Of a DNA stretch of 64,000 nucleotides, positions 1 to 12,900 are shown in pieces. Origin of the DNA: Volvox africanus. Its lineage: Eukaryota; Chlorophyta; Chlorophyceae; Chlamydomonadales; Volvocaceae. The DNA lies in assembly GCA_030268105.1 (NCBI GenBank), contig BSDZ01000013.1, positions 3,143,001-3,207,000 of the forward strand. The letters are read 5' to 3'. Within the stretch, counting starts at the first letter, position 1. The number at the start of each line of letters is the position of its first letter. Made by a program: the position numbers and the translations under genes. The notes beneath the pieces are model-generated. The model was given only the letters and a program-made list of their open reading frames with translations. It searched no databases and was not told the origin of the DNA.

Positions 1-663
1 TCCCGAAATGGCTTTTGCCTGCGGGCCCTTCACGAAGCCACCCCCGCCCCTCCACATCAATCCAAAAGTGTCATCGTCAGCGGTAGCAGTAGCAGTAGCA
101 GCGCTCGTGCTGTCGTCACCGTGGACATCGGCAGCGACACGGGCCCTCACGCCATGACATACGACACGTCCCGGTGCAGCCTGCTGTTTGCAACGCGCGG
201 CCGTGCCTTATACCAGCTTCTGCCGTTCGGCATTACCCGGGAGCTGCTCGGGACGGATGAACCCATTGCTCCGCATGGAATCTCCGCCACGGCCGCCGCT
301 GCCTCGGCCGCCGCCTCTGCCTCCGAAACCTCCGATGATGACGACGCAAACAACCGCAACATCATGCCGGGCTTGGCAGCAGCGTCACTGCCGCGCATCC
401 GCTCGCTTCCGTTTGTCAACGTCCAGGCGCTTGCGGCCGACGCCGCTAGCGGCAATGTGTACATCTTGGACGGTACGACAGGATCCAAAACAATGTTGCG
501 TGTACTGCGTCCCGACGGCAGCCTTGACACTATCGAAGAACAGCTCCGGATAGGTCCTACCGGCAACTCACGATGGCCGCGCCTGGCCGTACTACCTTAC
601 GGCCACTTGGCCGTGTACGGCGCTTCAGTACACGAGATTATGCTGTTAAAGCTCGGCGAATGA
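1..663 (+). CDS. C-terminal exon of a beta-propeller-like protein (5' partial)
   Basis: Reading frame 1 is open from the first base of the window to the TGA at 661-663, so this is the last exon, or part of it, of a gene that begins outside. Two stretches read like propeller blades: one around 'VVTVDIGSDTGPHAMTYD' followed by 'SLLFATRGRALYQL', and a later one with 'LAADAASGNVYILDGTTG' followed by 'LRVLRPDGSLDTI'. This pattern (short hydrophobic strands, then D-x-x-G-N-V-Y) is typical of NHL or SMP-30-like propellers, but the family is inferred from pattern only. An alanine/serine/aspartate-rich linker (about codons 98-122) separates the two parts. No start, signal peptide or catalytic residue can be judged. 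No TGTAA poly(A) signal was noticed just downstream. Confidence 0.55.
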   Translation, partial: SRNGFCLRALHEATPAPPHQSKSVIVSGSSSSSSARAVVTVDIGSDTGPHAMTYDTSRCSLLFATRGRALYQLLPFGITRELLGTDEPIAPHGISATAAAASAAASASETSDDDDANNRNIMPGLAAASLPRIRSLPFVNVQALAADAASGNVYILDGTTGSKTMLRVLRPDGSLDTIEEQLRIGPTGNSRWPRLAVLPYGHLAVYGASVHEIMLLKLGE

Positions 664-3426
664 AATGCGTACATCAGATCCCTCATAGCTCATGCTTCCA
701 TCCAGCCCTCCCCGTATCTTTAACAGCTGCGTCCTAGATGGTCTGTCTGTCTGTCTAACTCTTTGTCTGTCTGTCGATCAGTCGGCGCCGGTTGCACGAC
801 CATTCCACGACTAATGCGGAAGATTAGGAACGGAGTAGTGGACAATCGTCGGAGGCGGGGCGGCAGCCGTATGCTGTCGGAGTCCTAGACGGCCGGGTGG
901 GTCCTCGGGACGAGCCTCCGATACGTTTGTGCGTGTGGGAGGGGGGGGGAGTAAGGGGGGATGGAGCGAGTGGGGCGGTGGTGACGAGTAACAGTGTGGC
1001 CGTGGGGGTTTTGGGGGTAAGGAATAGAGAAGAAAGGACATAAGAACTGCGGGTAGTCGAGTGCAAGTGTGGGGAAGGAAAGGGCAAAGCCCGAGGGGTT
1101 TTGCAGCGCTCAGTGTCCTTTACAGGGCTGGGGTCCTGGGGCCGGGGGAGCGCTACGATGTGACACTGGGGGAGAGATGAGAGCTTGTGGGCGGGGCCGT
1201 GCGACCCCCTCCCATGCGTCGTCGTCATGATAGGCTCCTCGCCGCTTGTGCGCCAAGGTGGGTGGGGCCACATGCAGGGAAAGCAATCATTGATGTTTGT
1301 CTCAAGTACGTCTACATCAGCAAAATTTGGTTGGCCTTCCCAACCAACCAAAATTTTCCCTTGCATAAGTAGACTAATAAGTTGGTTGTCACTACGTTTT
1401 GGTGCGCGTATGCATACTCGTCTGAGTGTTGTCCCGGTGGCGATCCATGACCACTTATGGATATGAGGCTTTACATAACATGTTTGTGGACCAAAGAAAT
1501 TTATTCGTGTGAGCTTACGTATGGCAGCTCGCGTCACGACGTTAGTACAGCGGGTACGGGAGTACGGGAGGTTTACCGTTTTCTTACGGCAAAACTCAAA
1601 ACGTAATGGCGTCATGCCCTGTACTCGAGGCGGGCTGTCGATGTGGGCGCGCCTTCATCCGCCCGACTGTGTTGGCCTGACCTGTCCTGCCGCCTCCATC
1701 CGCCCGCCTCAAACCTCCCATCGGGCCTTTAGGTGGCTAACAGCCTTTGCGAAGTCCCAGCCCCCGTGAGAGACCCATGGGCCGGCTTTCTGAGACCCAT
1801 GGGCCGGCTGTCCTCCATCCTGCCTGCCAGCAAGCCACCAACCCCGGGCAGGTGGTGCAGCACCAATTGACAGCACCTGGGTACTGCTAGCGTTTAGGAA
1901 ATGATTAGCAGCAATGTGTTGTTTTTTCGGGGGAACATGATTGCGGAGCTGCGGATACTGCTCCGTTTTTCAGACATGATGACGTGGCATCTACACCTGG
2001 CATCGCGCGGTGTGATGTTTGTGTGTGTTGCTCTGAAGCGATGAAGTTCGCACATACACCGGGTATTATAGACTACCAGCCCATCTGTTGTTACGGACAA
2101 ATACATACCCAATCATCCACTTACCCACCTACCCACCTACCCACCTACCCACTCACTTCACCTGGCGCGCCGACCCTCCCTGGGGCGGTTGCGCGGGTGA
2201 CTTGCCTGGCGATACCGGTTACCTGCATAGGGCAGCATCCACCGCACCGAGAGCAGGCGTGACCAGTTTATTCGTCCATCCATCCGTTCGTCCGGGATGG
2301 CACCCTCAGCCCTCAGGCGCTTCTTAAGCGAATAGCTTATTGGAGAAGTGATTTTCAACGTTATCATCCACCACCACCACCACCTGGTGTTGTTCAGATG
2401 AGAACCCGTCAACAGCAGGTTAGGTTGCAACAGCCACTGCCAGTGCTACTGCTTCTGATACTGCTACTGCCACTGCTACTGCCATGTACGTTTTTGCCGG
2501 TAGGGGGAGCAAATTGTTGGTTCGTTGCAACGAGCGGTCTGCCCCTTCCGCACTCAAGTCACTTCATCTAAACAAGGAGACGAGTTGTAAAGTGCTGGAT
2601 GCTTCTGTCTGTTTCATATAAATCCACGAGCATAGCAACAAAGAAACTACACCATACCTCTGGCAACTGCCATTTCTGTTGCTGCTTGAATTCGCCTCAG
2701 TTTGCTGATTAGCTGAGTCGTCACCCAATCGCCGAATCATGTTCCGAATCATGTGTAGCGGATCCGGCTCGTACAGGCCTTAAGGTCCCCGGCTTCCCTG
2801 CCAGGTCCAGAGCCCCGTCCTTTGCTCCACGACCTACGTACCCTTTTGGTATCCAACCGACCGTTCACACTGGCGAGTGTCGCATAGGAAGGTATCAATG
2901 GATGTTGCCTGTACATTTGTATAGGCTTCAGCTCCACCCCCCCCCATCAGTCCTGCTTGCTGGGCACTCCGCAATCGGGCCCTCGCCCGCCCTCACCCGG
3001 ACTGAGATCCAGCAACAGGGACGACTGACATCACCCGCGGCAGCTGAGGAGGGTTGCATTGCTACTTGACATTGGACTGCAGTATGTTTGGCGTTCCACC
3101 GCTCCTGTTTCAGGATGCCGTACGGGAACCTCCTTGCCCGTCGGGGCCCTACGAGTTCTTACACGATTGTCCTTTGATACATATTGTCGTTGGAAAGTTA
3201 TATCATGTGTTCATCATGGAACACATGAACACATTGCCCAACTGGTTCCTAAGCTATTACTGAGTAACTCAAACGCTGGCTGTCTCTTCTGATAACTACC
3301 GTCTGCCGTCTTTGATAGTGATCCTCAAGTGTAGCTTTCTAAATTTATAATCTAGGATTATATTGTTTCATTATGTTTTCAAATTTTCATGATATGGTTG
3401 CATTCTGACTGTTGACGGCTCCGCAG
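664..3426. other. No gene supported; probable UTR, intergenic DNA or undetected first exons of the MORN gene
   Basis: Several short open frames occur on both strands but none has family similarity or matching splice phases. Visible structure: a TGTC-rich run near 740-775, a direct duplication of an 18-base block around 1765-1810, and an eight-base CTACCCAC-type repeat at about 2118-2152. The upstream exons and promoter of the MORN-repeat gene should lie at the right end of this stretch, but I could not place them. Confidence 0.5.
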
Positions 3427-6400
3427 CCTTATGAGTGCGGATGTCGCGGACGCGCTCAACTGGCGGTCATTACGCTGGCGGGATGGATCTACGTAAGTAC
3501 GCCGCATGCAAGGTGACTGGATTGGGATGAAGCCGGTCGGACAGCATGGTGCCAGGGGGTCACGGTCGGATGTCTTGTTACTTCTTGGCCCTCGTACTCT
3601 GGCTGCTAGACACGAGCGCCTGTTAGCTTAAGAAGTGAAATGGCACACTTTTTAGGGAATGAATTGCATCTTTCCATGACGTCCAGCCACGGTCCGGCCC
3701 TGGACTCCTGATACCCAGATACTTTGCCTTGATGATTTGTTTCAAGACTTTGGCAGCAACACCACCTCTTCTTCACAAGTGTGCGGATTTCTGCACGTCG
3801 TTGCACATTTTAGATACCTTTCATACAGAACATTTCAAATTCCTTTCAACGCAGGATAGTACTGAACGTCCAGCAGGAAAGCAGATTCCAGACCACCCAA
3901 ATCAGAAAAGCTACCTTTCCTTTCCCGCTTTCATGGCGAAGCATGTCATGCGTATGCATACCACCAGCTGGATAACCCCCAGACCTAGTTAGCCCAGACC
4001 TTCATTCGGTTAACTTCTATCGGCATGTAACATAGGAAACCAACTGGTAACCGCATTCAGCTACCCCTGAGATCTGAGGCAGACCGCCCCTTGGGTCACA
4101 GGTATGAAGGCCTGGAGGCGGGCGGCGCCTGTGAGTCCCATGGGGTGGTGACCTGGCCTGGCCGCCGTGAGCGGTACGAGGGGCAGCTTCACGGCAGCCG
4201 GCCCCACGGGTATGGAGCGTACCGCTGGTGTGATGGAACGTAAGCAAGTGGTGGCACGGTGTAGTGACATGTCAAGGGCCGGCATTTTGTAGGACGATGG
4301 ACCGGGTCACAGGTGCCCACATCCACTGCGCTGCGCACTCTTTTACACCCAACACTCTGTGTGTATGGGTTGATACAAACAAGCAGCGCAAGATTAGTTA
4401 GGGCGCTGCTATGTATGTGAATGCAATCGAAGGTTGGGTAAAGAGCCTGCTCACGGGTACTAACATGCTGCGGTGTCGCGGTGCTGTACCATACTGCAGG
4501 TTGTACCGTGGGGAATGGCATGACGGTCAGATGCAGGGCTGTGGGGTGTTGATCTGGAAGGACGAGCATGACGCCATCCAGGCCAAGGTACGGAGTCAGT
4601 TTTCTCGGACCTGACTGTAATGAAGGAAGCTTAGGCTGGGCAGTTAACTGGGTTACTCCTCATGTTGTTCCCATGGGAAGACAGCCGCACGAAGTTCTCA
4701 CCCACCCACCCACTCACGCACCCAACTCCCATCTGGGGTATGTGAGTTGGGAAGAGCGGCGGGACCATGCACCGTATGAAGAAAGTTAAATTCCTTGAAC
4801 GAACAACAAGCCCAGGACAGGCCTCAGACGACCCATGCAGCGGCTACTCTTACAGCCTCTGCCTTCCCACGAGCCGCATCATGGCGGGTGAGATCAGTAT
4901 GACGACTAAGGACCGCAGAGCTACGAACCTGACCCAGCACCTTCAAATACGACTCATCTATCTAAGCCCTCATGGGTTGCCACTTGGATTGCCTTATGGT
5001 GAAAGCTGTGGTTTTTCCCCATCACAAAGCCCAGCTTTTTGCAGATGGTGTTGTACTCATGCTCATGCTCCAAGTACGGGCAGAGCTTATGCTTAAGAGG
5101 TTCCTCCTTGGATGGCAGACGGCTTGGTTGCTAGGGGTGGAAATTTACAGTTATCAAGCTTGAAGCTCCTCTGTGTCCGGCTGATCACCACACTACATGT
5201 GGAACGCAAAAGGTTGGAGGAAACTTCGTGCAGGACAGGCAGGGTCGCTCTGAAGGTAGACCGCCATGGGTGGATGCTGAACATTGGACATCTTGGTGCC
5301 CCACTCATGAACGCAGAGCCAGTAGCCACCACCCAGCGACCAGACAGCAAGTCCTGGAGCAATGTAATGGTCTCTGCCATACCAGTCGAAGGCTCAGCCT
5401 AGTCCAGCAGTTACTGGCAGATTTGTCCCCGGGCACATTCACCATTGGTACCCCAACACAGCCGCCCACCATCTGGAGGTGAGTGCGTGTAGCCCTTCTG
5501 ATAGTCACATACCCACTGGTTTTCACAGGGTTTTCACAGGGTCACAGCCCCACTTGCCAGCTCCAGTTGCCAGGTCAAATAGGCCATGGGAACCAGCCAC
5601 TTAACACGGACAGCACATTCGTCACTGCAGAGGTCTGGCCGTTTCCTGCTTCTTGCCAGCATTCCTCATAGGCACCTATCATTTCTCAATCTACACATGC
5701 CAAGCGATCCTCTGGGCTGATAACATTCAAGGTAGTCCCATCTGCCATGCCTTGTAACCATTACTGCAATGCAATGGCCGCTGCATTCTGTCGTCAGTCC
5801 GAGGTGTGATCTGCTAGGCCCTTATCCATGACAACCTGGACCTCTATCTTGATGGCCGTTCGCAAAAGCCAGCTGATGGCGTCATAATGGACGTGGTGAG
5901 GTAGTCAACCAGACGCAGATGGCTTCAAGGTCAGTCATTATCTCTTTTGCCCCTCCATTCTAATTGTATGGTATTCAAGAAGGAACTTCTAAGCAGCTCT
6001 GCACTGGGATCCTGGGTCCAGCACGACCTGCAATCCAGTGGGATTTGTGATGGCGAGGCAAACGGCAGCTTTCGCCGCGGAGACCTCCAAGGTGCTGCCG
6101 TGCGGGGCTTCGATAAGCCTACTTTGAAGGCGCTGGGTCAGATTCGCAGTCCGGAGGTCCTTGGCCGTTATAGTGATCCCACTCACCATGCGACTCGGGG
6201 AAAGCAGGGATGGTCTGAGTAGCTGCCAAGCAAGGAGGCCCAGGGGTTTGGAACATGCCCAAGTTGGCAAACCCAAATCAGGCTGGTGGTGAGCTGGAAC
6301 CCAGCCCTCCAACGGAAGGGAGAGCCCCGTCAGGTTGATGAGGCGCCTGCTCTCCTGGATCAACTCTCTTAACAAGCTGCCTTGTGAGGAGACATTAAGT

Positions 6401-6895
6401 CAGTCCCAACACATGAGGGCCTGAGATACCAGGAAAGCTTACCAAGCCAAATGGATGACTGGGAATATTGGGTGCACCCATGACTCTGAGCCCTAAGGCC
6501 ATTGGCCTTCCTGGGCTCGCTGATTTGCCTTTTGGAATGAAACCCACTTCGTGCTTTGAGCAAAGGCTGTAATGCTTTGCCGAGCATCAGGTACTGTGTC
6601 GCGTCTAAGCATAAATTTGCAACTATTCTGATGTAACGTCTTTGCACCCTCTCTGCTGTTCTCCGTGCGCTGCCGGCCGGTGTTGTGGTGAAACTACGGG
6701 TCCTAGGCGGGAAAATTTTTCGGCGATGACTTCGTGGGCCCTGTGCCGGGCTGTTCAACAGAGGCTGCACACGAAGCTGCTTTGGAAGCGGACGTGGCGG
6801 CGGGACGAGCACGTATGTTTGAGGTGCGGGATGATACGGTGTGTGGACAGATAGGACGGCGGAGCCGCATTTTAGTTACCCGCCAGGCTGTGTAG
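3427..6895 (+). CDS. MORN-repeat protein (5' end not resolved)
   Basis: Exons 3427-3492, 4102-4239, 4500-4587, probably 5398-5478, and a terminal exon 6707-6895 (TAG stop) join in phase with GT-AG signals. The joined frame gives at least three MORN units: one ending 'LRWRDGST' and continuing 'YEGLEAGG', then 'RYEGQLHGSRPHGYGAYRW', then 'LYRGEWHDGQMQGCGVLIW'. MORN units (Y-x-G-x-W/L-x2-G-x2-x-G-x-G-x-Y/L-x-W) mediate membrane or protein contacts in kinases, ciliary and chloroplast-division proteins; nothing here tells which. The C-terminal exon is charged and alanine/glutamate-rich (ends 'RRSRILVTRQAV') and has no recognised domain. The start is unknown: an ATG at 3431 is in frame but the preceding CCGCAG looks like a splice acceptor. 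The 5398-5478 exon is less certain because it lies between the arms of an inverted repeat. Confidence 0.62.
4828..6235. repeat. Diverged inverted repeat (arms about 4828-5062 and 5990-6235)
   Basis: The plus strand at 4828-5062 and the minus strand at 6235-5990 translate to related peptides ('TKDRRATNLTQHLQIRLI' against 'AKDLRTANLTQRLQSRLI') and align at the DNA level over roughly 200 bases with many substitutions. The arms face each other across about 930 bases inside introns of the MORN gene. The peptide resembles a fragment of a reverse-transcriptase-like ORF, so an old retroelement inserted twice in opposite orientation is possible. That origin is inference; the inverted arrangement is seen directly. 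Confidence 0.6.
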
Positions 6896-7029
6896 GGAGG
6901 GGCTGGTTACCCTTCTTACGTTTCAAGTGAAAATAATGCGTTTTCTTTAGATAATGCTTTTGGTAAAGTTTTGGCTTTTTAAGTACTAGATACTGCATAT
7001 ATTGAGTGACATACAATATTTCTTGTTTT

Positions 7030-8094
7030 TCCAGGTATTTATAAAAACTTCTTACACAAATACCACGGATTTTGCTGATAGCTTTGAACCTATATTAGGT
7101 AGCAAGCCTACGCCGAGGGACCTGAGGCAGCCACTGTGTTTTGTCATTAATGATCCCCGGTGCAGCCCCTTCAGCACAAGCACCAGGACTCGATTATTCG
7201 CCTTCCCGCTGGTGCATCGCCCCGGTTCATGTTTGTCATGACTCCCGCCCTATTGAGCTGACGTGTCTTACGGGCCGTATGAGCATTTGGGTTGCGGGTG
7301 CTGCTGATGCACGCGCCGTCGCTTTACATGCATATGCTAATGGCCTGCCGACGAAGTGCATGTAATTCAGTATTACAGTTCTGGCCTTGAGCTGCGGTTT
7401 CCATGTTTCCGCTTTCACCCCTACCTTCACCTGCCCCGCATCATTCTTTACTGCACAATTCATCCCGTAGACGCATCTTTCAAGGCGCAAAATGCACATG
7501 GCCCACTCAACGGCTTCAGAAGCTGCCACTTTTACTCGAAGCCAAGGCCTCGGCCAACCAGGACCTGGAAGAGAACCTCAGTTGGCTGCTAGCGGGATGA
7601 CATACGGTGCCGGCAATGCCGGAGGCGCTGGGAGCGGTGGCGGCATTGGCAGGGTCGGCAGCGTTATATCCTGGTGGCCCTGGGCCCGTGACCGTCGAGG
7701 TGATGGCGCTGGCGGGTGGGCGGCACGAGGACCGGAAAGGGCATCGGATGTGGCTGGCAGGGTTGATAATCGAAGTACCAGCAGCGGTGGTGGGCAGGAA
7801 GTGAGGGGGCCCAGTACGCTAAGGTGGAAAGCAATACAGCGGCTGCACCTGGCACAGACCCAACATCGGATCGGGGATGGGGGTAGTCGTGAGGGGCTTG
7901 ATATGGCCCGCATGATTCGGAGCAGGGGCGTGCGTGAGCTTGGCCAGGAGCATACGCGTGCGGAAGGCGTTCGGGGAATTGTGGGCTCAGATGGCAGCGG
8001 TGAGGGGCAGTTATCTCGGTTGACGGTTGATCAGCGGCGGCGGTTGGAGCAGTTGTTGGCCGCGGAGCTGCTTCCGGGGCTCAAGGCTGGTTAG
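7030..8094 (+). CDS. Unresolved coding-like exons, unknown product
   Basis: Several segments look coding but no consistent model emerged. A strong acceptor (polypyrimidine run then CAG) precedes 7034. A second segment is open to 7365. The frame from about 7403 includes 'LLLEAKASANQDLEENLSWL', meets a TGA at 7598-7600, and resumes in the same frame ('VTVEVMALAGGRHEDRKGHR') up to a good donor at 7801. Another frame, open 7492-8094, ends 'LTVDQRRRLEQLLAAELLPG' before TAG. These could be exons of one gene, the 3' UTR of the MORN gene plus a separate small gene, or a decayed gene. No family is recognised. Confidence 0.3.
7361..7365 (+). terminator. TGTAA poly(A) signal candidate
   Basis: TGTAA, the common poly(A) signal of volvocine algae, lies 466 bases after the stop of the MORN-repeat gene. 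It is the first such pentamer seen downstream on the plus strand. Confidence 0.4.
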
Positions 8095-9928
8095 GAGTTG
8101 GGGTCCATTGAAACGGCTAGATGGTATCGGCAGGTTGTGTTTGGATGAGACCACGAATGAGGTGATATTAGCCGATATACCTAACAGTCTCTGTCTCTCT
8201 CTAGGAAAGCCACCTAACTATCTCCTTACCCCGCACCCAAGGGTGTGAACAAGCTAGAGATTCGAAATGTGGCCTTATGAAGCCCAGGCCCGGATCATGT
8301 TTCTGTTCAAGCAAGTGAGCTAAATGTCGTCTGCTAAGTAGATGACTGCTTTGACCTCCACTCCATCTCTGTGCAACGTTGGACACGCCCAGCGTGCGGA
8401 ATGAGGGTTGGGTTTGTTGACAGGTCGTTTGTTTCGGTCACCTATATCTGCGCCTTACACCCCTCCTGCCCCCATATGATACGGTAATGCCCACCAACTG
8501 TCGAGATGTAAAGGCTCCTGAAAACGTTATCCATGCATGCTTCACCTGGTCGCCACATGCAACTGGGTAATCATCAACCGGGTTTGACTTGACGGAAGGT
8601 TGGAGTCATATGGGAGGGTTGGGGACAACATGAGTGACATTCGGGTTGCATGAGGAAGGCTTTGCACCCGCCATAACACCCTCTCCCAACTCGCCTTCTC
8701 TCCAATACCACCGTTGTCTGCACTTATACCACACCCCCATGAGTCTAGTCACCGCATGTACAATATATCTGAATCCGTACTTTTCCAAGCAGTTGGCTGC
8801 GCCGTACGGCGCCAGCCACTGCAGGACTGTGAGTCCAACTCTGCAGTGGAGGTTGGAGTTGTCTGGAGTCATTGTCGACTACGGGGCTAAACTAATTGCT
8901 GCTGTGCTCCTGTGCTGTTGTTGAAGGCAAGGGTTCAGCAGCACGGCACGGTGATGGTCGGAGGTGCCAGACGGGTAAGGAGTTCCAGGGCCACCTCCAC
9001 GTCTCACATCTCGAGTTGCTCAAATAGAACCAGCCGGCTCATGACAACCGAGCCGAGCTCTGTCAGTTGCTCCGTAGCCACGAGTCCCCCGTTCTTCCAT
9101 GAACCATGAAACTGAAGCGTTGCAGGGCTTGACCGCAAATCTCCTAACTGCCCATGACACGCTCTTAGGGAAGCACGTGCTCTCCTGGCCATGCCAAATA
9201 ACGTAATCATAATATTGACATTGATTCATTGTTGCTTGGGTTGCCTGATGTCGGCATCGACTTCCAGACATGCAGTTATCAAACCAGGAGTGCGATACAG
9301 CACACTGTATGGAGTCCCACCTGCCAAGCTATTCTACGCGAAATCTTCACCCGCTATATTCCCATTGCCTTTTGACTCCTAGCTGCTAAAACCGCGACCA
9401 TTGCCCCGCTACTAATGTGGTTAGGCACCTTTGGGCGCATGTCACCGGTGCATGGACACCCACCTCGGCATCGCGGCGAAAGTGCTGCTCCCTAAATTCC
9501 GCTGTTCATGTGAGGGTAGCTGTGTCCTGACCCTTTTTAGTGTCCCTGTTCGGCAGCCGCATAGTGGAAGCCGGTACAGCAGCCAGGGGAAGGTTGCCCT
9601 GCTGGTACTTGGTCACCCAGAGAGTGCGCACCGCCGCGCCGCAAGCACCGTGCTTTGCGCGGAGTGTTCCGTACATAACGGCGGGGACAAAGGTGCAAGG
9701 CCATGAGGCACGACATACTTAATTTTAATTAAGATTTTAGATATCTCGATTGAGACACCCCTTTGGTCATGCCGCACGACCGTGGAGACAGTCAGGCACA
9801 CTGTCACTACTTGAGGCAGTGATCTAACCGCTCTGGTTAATTTTTACAAACGTCAAAGTATAATTGTTTTCTTGAAAGCTGTATAGGCAGCCTATATTTT
9901 TTCTGGGGTTGGGAGCATCCCGGCGCAG
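8095..9928. other. No gene supported; upstream region of CPSF30
   Basis: Nothing recognisable on the plus strand. On the minus strand, 9080-8930 reads 'VMSRLVLFEQLEM', a stop, then 'DVEVALELLTRLAPPTI' in the same frame, suggesting a decayed coding fragment, possibly a transposon remnant. The CPSF30 promoter should lie near the right end, but no clear TATA box was identified. Confidence 0.4.
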
Positions 9929-12900
9929 ATGGCGGACAACATAAGTTTTGACTTCGAGGCGGAGATTGAGTCGTCGCATCTTTTAACAAACGCTCAACAG
10001 CCTGTAAGGGATTAAGCCTCAACACGCTTTCGTACTCTTGCGCGACTGCGCGTACTGCGACTGCCATTTAAAACCAATGCGCACGCGGCTGTAAGTAACT
10101 CACATTCCACAGGATATGTTTGTGTGATAGAACAATCTCACGCTTGGCAGATTGAGCCCCCGGATCTCCCCGCCGAAGTTATTGGTCAGCAACCAGCCAA
10201 CTACAGGAAAAATTTCCGCAAGGTACAGGCTCTCAACCGACCCGGGCATCGGCTTTTCGACACCACAGTCGCTTGTAGGAATTTTCCGAGGGTCCGGGTA
10301 TGTACGACAAGCGTGCTGAAGCCTCCGTAAGGTTACCACCCGGTAGTGCATCCAGGTGTTACTGGCCCCCAACGCCCTCATCTCAACCCTTATAATGTTG
10401 TAAGCACGGTTGACAAATCCCATCTCATCCCACGTAATCCTCACCCTTGTGGTTAACACGACGCACAACAGACAGTATGCACGTACTGGCTCCGAGGGCT
10501 CTGTATGAAGGGCGATGCCTGCGGTTTCTTGCACCAATTCGTCTCGGACCGCATGCCCGTCTGTCGCAACCTTCTCAAATACGGAGAATGTCACGACCAG
10601 GTGCGCGCTGGTACCCACTGTTGGCGAACGATGCAGTCGCAGCCACCTCTCCTGCATCCATCCTCTCCTCTCGCGTTCACGCTGACTCTCAGCACTCGCA
10701 TTTCAGAAGCTTTAGAAGCCAGCCAGGGTGGAAACCATTACCATTACGCATATTAGGAGCGAAAGAATGCGCCAGCATTTTCACGCAACTGACGTCTGAC
10801 GATATACCGGGGTTATGTCCATATCCAAGATGTTCCGTATTTGTCGCACGCACGTGTGAAAGTATTTCTTCCCAGCAAGCAATCGTTCAAGATGTGAGAT
10901 GTTTTCCGACCCGGTGTGGTCAATTTTCCTCCAGCGAGCCAGCCTTAGTCGCATGACAGAAGCGTTCACCAGTGGAAAAATGATCTCCTCTGGGTAGGGG
11001 TGCGGCAGGGGGGAACCCATCCCACTGTCTAGGGCATTATCATATCGTTCGGCCGTCTGAATCTTCCTGTGCTCACAACACCAGCGGGTCATGGCTCACA
11101 GCCCCGCGCTCCTCATCTTCCCTTGGCGCAGGACTGCCCCTACAAGCATTCACTGGATGAGATCAAAGAGTGCAACATGTATAAGCTAGGCTTCTGTATA
11201 TATGGCCCGGCGTGCCGCTACAAGCATATAAAGAACCCCGGTGAGTCGCGGGCAGCCCGGACTGCATCAGATCTGTGAGGCAGGGATGGACGACACCACC
11301 ACAGCGCTGTTTGTTTGGTCCGGTACGGTCCGTGAGCTCCAGGGGACGAGTCTGACGACAGGTCTGATGCGGGGGCGCTATCAACGGTGTGCGCCTCCCA
11401 GCGCAGCGTTACCTAAAGTGTCGCGAAAGGGCATGCGGAGAAGGGCACCCAGCGGCATGGCTGACCTCCCCCCGATGCGGCTAACGCTAACTTGTGCCAG
11501 CGGCCTTGAGCGGACGGCTGGAAGTCCTGAAGCGTTCAAGTCTCGTCGCTGCCCTGCCCATGTGGAAGGCACGATTCCTTCAAGCCTCTACCGAAATGTT
11601 TCCCCTGGGAAGGCTTCCCGGAGGCTGCGTAGTGTCCAGTCCGGACGCCGTGCCACTGAAACCCCCGCACTGTACTCCCAAACCCCTGGATAGCCTCCAG
11701 GGGTTCTCTTTAGGGTTTATGGTTAAGCCTTGAAGGGTGTCATGGCTTAATGGGGACGAACGGAGTCTCAACTGGTCCCGGTATCTGCGAAACTGTTGCG
11801 CCGGCCCTCGGCCTGGGTCCGAGTCCCACGGGTCCGCCGGCTCTTAACCTGTCTGCCTGCTAGGACCGAGCCGCAATCTCACCGCCCGGTGGCGGTGCAT
11901 AGAGCATGCGCTGGGGCCTAATTAGTTGCCCGTAGCAGCGGCATTGTCCATGACAATCTGATTCGCTGGGGGCAGCTGCTGCTCGGTATGGATTTCCTAG
12001 GCGCACTACAACGCTTGCACAGCACCCGGCCACATCTCCTTCCTGATATCGGGATGCGAACCCGAGTATCCCGGCTTTCTGGTTGTCCTGGTACGTACTG
12101 GTGAGGGGACCGAGTTTGTGCAAGTGTGCAACTGGCATCCCCATTCCCTTCATGGCCTCCTGTGCCGTCCCTGGACGGCGTGCGTCGTTCCGCTGCCTGA
12201 CTGTGTGCAACTGTGTCCTTCCCCCCGGGCTTCGGGCCGGCAGGACCCCCGCCGGGCCCGGAGGAGGTTGAGGCCGCCAAACCACGGGAATACCGAAACA
12301 TCAATGTGGTGGTGAACCAGGTGGGTGGGTTGGGTGTGCTCCGCATGGGGTTGACACGGGACCGAGAAAGGCGGACGTAGGTTCTCGGGGCCTGGCTCGT
12401 ATGCAGTCTGCCTGGCCTACCGGTATCGATAGCTCCTCTGCCATCAGGCACAGGGCCGAGCTTCCGACGCCTCACAGACCACACGGCAGCACAGGAGCCA
12501 CACGACCCCATGTGGGCTTGTGGCTCCTTGTGATGCCGCTTGGTCCAACTGTTTGGGTTTTCGCGGCTCCCAGCTGATTGGCCGCCCCTTTCTCGCTCTC
12601 CCTCCCCCCTACTTGCCCCCGTGTGCGCATATTTGACAACTGGACGCAGGTCAACCCCGGCGTGGCGCGCGAGGATGAGAGACCTCCTAAGCGACCCAGG
12701 TACATTTGGCCGTCCTTGTGGTTGTTGGGGCTCGGGGCCTAAGCTGACGCCGTTTGGCCACGCAGGCGCGTGTCGCAGGTTCATGTGGTTCACGTCTCCT
12801 GCCATAGAATTTGTCCGATGCCCGCCTTTCCTTGGCTGGGTTGTGAAACACCACCACGTCACTGCACACCGCAGCAGGCCCTTCGTTGGTCGGGAGCGGG

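Noticed and set aside
824..1615. 263-codon minus-strand ORF
   Set aside because: Pro/Thr/His-rich with no domain, no conserved motif and no supporting splice pattern. Compatible with low-stop GC-rich noncoding DNA.
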